A stretch of 34,940 bases of DNA from Puniceicoccaceae bacterium K14 (GTDB lineage Bacteria > Verrucomicrobiota > Verrucomicrobiia > Opitutales > Opitutaceae). Below are positions 33,625 to 34,940 of this stretch, in pieces. Below the pieces are notes generated by a model, which made no database searches, had not been told where the DNA came from, and saw only the letters and a program-made list of their open reading frames with translations. The DNA lies in assembly GCA_022538095.1 (NCBI GenBank), contig JAKYXN010000055.1:1-34940 (forward strand), written 5' to 3'. Each line of letters starts with the position of its first letter. Positions within the stretch are counted from its first letter, which is position 1. The translations under genes and the position numbers were made by a program.

Positions 33625-34818
33625 TCAGCCCTCAGCTGGGAAAAACTGAATCAACATTTCGTCCAATCCACTTCTCCAGGCAGGAAAATTATGTCCTTCT
33701 GATATTTCAAGGTATCGGACTTTGTCCACTGACTGTTCTAGATAGGCCTTCAGGTCCAATGAATCTTGATACGAAAAATAATCATAGAGCGACCCGCTCA
33801 AAAACACCTCAGCTGGCTTATGAGCCAACGTTTCTAGTTCCGCAACCAACCGATCCACAGTTGACGGACTTGTCGATGGAGAAAACAGTCCGCACTTGCC
33901 GAAGTTCGCACTCTCATGAGATAGGCGCAAAGCAGACAAACAAGCGCCCGACGCCCCAATTATTGCCCTATTTTCCGCTGCTCCATCAGCATTATACGAA
34001 AGCTTAAGAAACGGCATCAGTTCCAGAGATACGAACTTGCGGTATTTTTGTGACTTCAAATAATCCGAAATTCGATTTACCGGATTCTCAAAAACAGCAA
34101 TAATTGGCTGCATTTTACCCCTCGAAATCAGGTTATCCAAGACTACAGTGGCCATACCATCGTTGATAAAATAAGAACCGTCATGAAAAACTGCGACGGG
34201 ATAACGCAAGCCGGATTCCTTCTCATATCCAGCAGGCAAATACACTTGAATATTTCGCCGTTGCTTCAAGGTTGCACTTGTTATCGTAACATCTAAAAGC
34301 TCTCCCTTTTTAACAGAATGATCCGTCAAAATTTCCTGAGACACTTCATAATCTGGCATTGCAACAAAAGAATAGATTTTTCCAAAAACCTTCCTCATCA
34401 ATGGGTTCAATGAATCCAAAACTTGCTTTTCACCAATAGAAAAACGGTAGTTTAACAAAGCATCAGGTTTGAGCACACATTTGAGGTAAAACCAAGTAGT
34501 ACTCTCTATTCGAGTCATCTCCCATTCCTTAATATCCCCTTTAAATTTGTTTCCTAAATACCCATTTAAATCAGCCTCCAAATAAGGAACTGCTTCTGAG
34601 GCGCCTTTAGTTATGAAGATCACATTCTCTCCCTCAACTATCGGAACAGCGGGCAGCTTAACAACATACTCCTCCACCAATCTCTCCTTATCTTCTTCGG
34701 CGGCAGTTTGGAGGTCCTCCAGCCACTGATCAAAATTTTGCCCAACCTCTTCGGCGGCCCGAACGAGATTGGAAGTTAAGAGTAAACAAACAACTAGTAA
34801 CTTGTGTAGGGTATTCAT
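33625..34818 (-). CDS. secreted Fes-like esterase (alpha/beta hydrolase)
   Basis: A 397-residue exported protein: signal peptide (MNTLHKLLVVCLLLTSNLVR, then A-A), an N-terminal beta-sandwich like that of enterochelin esterase (about residues 60-150, with YLEADLNGYLGNKF and WFYLKCVLKPDALLNYRF), then an esterase-D/Fes-type hydrolase domain. The latter shows VYLPAGY, YPVAVFHDGSYF, the nucleophile elbow IIGASGACLSAL with Ser290, and His376 in SEGHNFPAW. The natural ester substrate could be a siderophore, acetylated sugar or feruloyl ester. The element at 34848 onward is inserted 29 bases before its ATG, so its native promoter has probably been moved away or replaced. Confidence 0.85.
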   Translation of the reverse strand: MNTLHKLLVVCLLLTSNLVRAAEEVGQNFDQWLEDLQTAAEEDKERLVEEYVVKLPAVPIVEGENVIFITKGASEAVPYLEADLNGYLGNKFKGDIKEWEMTRIESTTWFYLKCVLKPDALLNYRFSIGEKQVLDSLNPLMRKVFGKIYSFVAMPDYEVSQEILTDHSVKKGELLDVTITSATLKQRRNIQVYLPAGYEKESGLRYPVAVFHDGSYFINDGMATVVLDNLISRGKMQPIIAVFENPVNRISDYLKSQKYRKFVSLELMPFLKLSYNADGAAENRAIIGASGACLSALRLSHESANFGKCGLFSPSTSPSTVDRLVAELETLAHKPAEVFLSGSLYDYFSYQDSLDLKAYLEQSVDKVRYLEISEGHNFPAWRSGLDEMLIQFFPAEG

Positions 34819-34847
34819 AAATCAATTTAAAAAATAAGAAAATTTTA

Positions 34848-34940
34848 GGGGCTGTCCTAGCTAAGCAACTAGTTTAGGATAGCACTTATGTTTAAAAGAA
34901 AGAGTAGATTGAGTGTTCGCAAGCAATCTGAACTCATCAA
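34848..34940 (+). mobile_element. left end of an IS1595-like insertion sequence, cut by the window edge
   Basis: From 34848 the sequence begins GGGGCTGTCCTAG, which resembles the terminal repeats I know for IS1016/IS1595-type elements. The right end lies outside the window. A small palindromic stretch follows (CTAGCTAAGCAACTAG). The AT-rich bases before it (AATTTTA) are the kind of target these elements use. No target-site duplication can be checked. Confidence 0.6.
34888..34940 (+). CDS. N-terminus of a probable transposase, partial at the window edge
   Basis: An ATG at 34888 opens a frame that continues to the edge: MFKRKSRLSVRKQSELI. The basic N-terminus and its position about 40 bases inside a GGGGCTGT terminal repeat fit an IS1595-family (ISXO2-like) transposase, but only 17 residues are visible, so this rests mostly on the terminal repeat. 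Confidence 0.5.
   Translation, partial: MFKRKSRLSVRKQSELI

Overview
The window looks like chromosomal DNA from a free-living Gram-negative bacterium, most likely Verrucomicrobiota of the Opitutae type. This placement is an inference from gene content, not a search. The supporting signs are an outer-membrane TonB economy (a complete ExbB/ExbD/TonB/DUF3450 operon and a large TonB-dependent receptor), a C-terminal secreted-protein pattern at the left edge (LQHSSDLVRW ... FYRVER) common in that phylum, a PurO-type IMP cyclohydrolase-like gene, and moderate GC. Most genes are on the minus strand.

Left part (1-5.3 kb): an accessory and decaying region. It holds a C-terminal gene remnant (62-574), a DUF1304 membrane protein, a Tat-exported protein of unknown role, and a mosaic of broken genes: two pieces of a second acetamidase/formamidase and a frameshifted, truncated CreB-like response regulator. 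The unknown Tat gene lies exactly between the two acetamidase pieces. An AT-rich beta-helix secreted protein follows, and the intact acetamidase is at 4375-5304.

5.3-10.7 kb: one minus-strand operon, DUF3450 protein -> ExbB with a periplasmic extension -> ExbB -> ExbD -> TonB -> TPR protein, with the acetamidase gene directly after it. It would energise outer-membrane uptake. Upstream is a REP-like paired-hairpin element (10773-10855).

10.9-18.0 kb: a PurO-like protein, a methyltransferase, the sulfite reductase hemoprotein CysI, and a plus-strand pair of an FAD oxidoreductase and a GT-C-type membrane glycosyltransferase.

18.0-21.6 kb: the activated-methyl-cycle pair metK-ahcY, preceded by a leader with nested and mutually exclusive pairings, then a small secreted protein.

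21.6-26.8 kb: a TonB-dependent receptor with a co-transcribed beta-helix-like exoprotein. Its upstream region has five helically phased GTAAC repeats and a perfect dyad. tRNA-Asp follows.

27-34.9 kb: an orphan receiver-domain protein, the glycolytic cluster gap-pgk-tpiA with a terminator between gap and pgk, a GH13 debranching-type enzyme, and an Fes-like esterase. An IS1595-like element begins 29 bp upstream of the esterase start codon and runs off the right edge.
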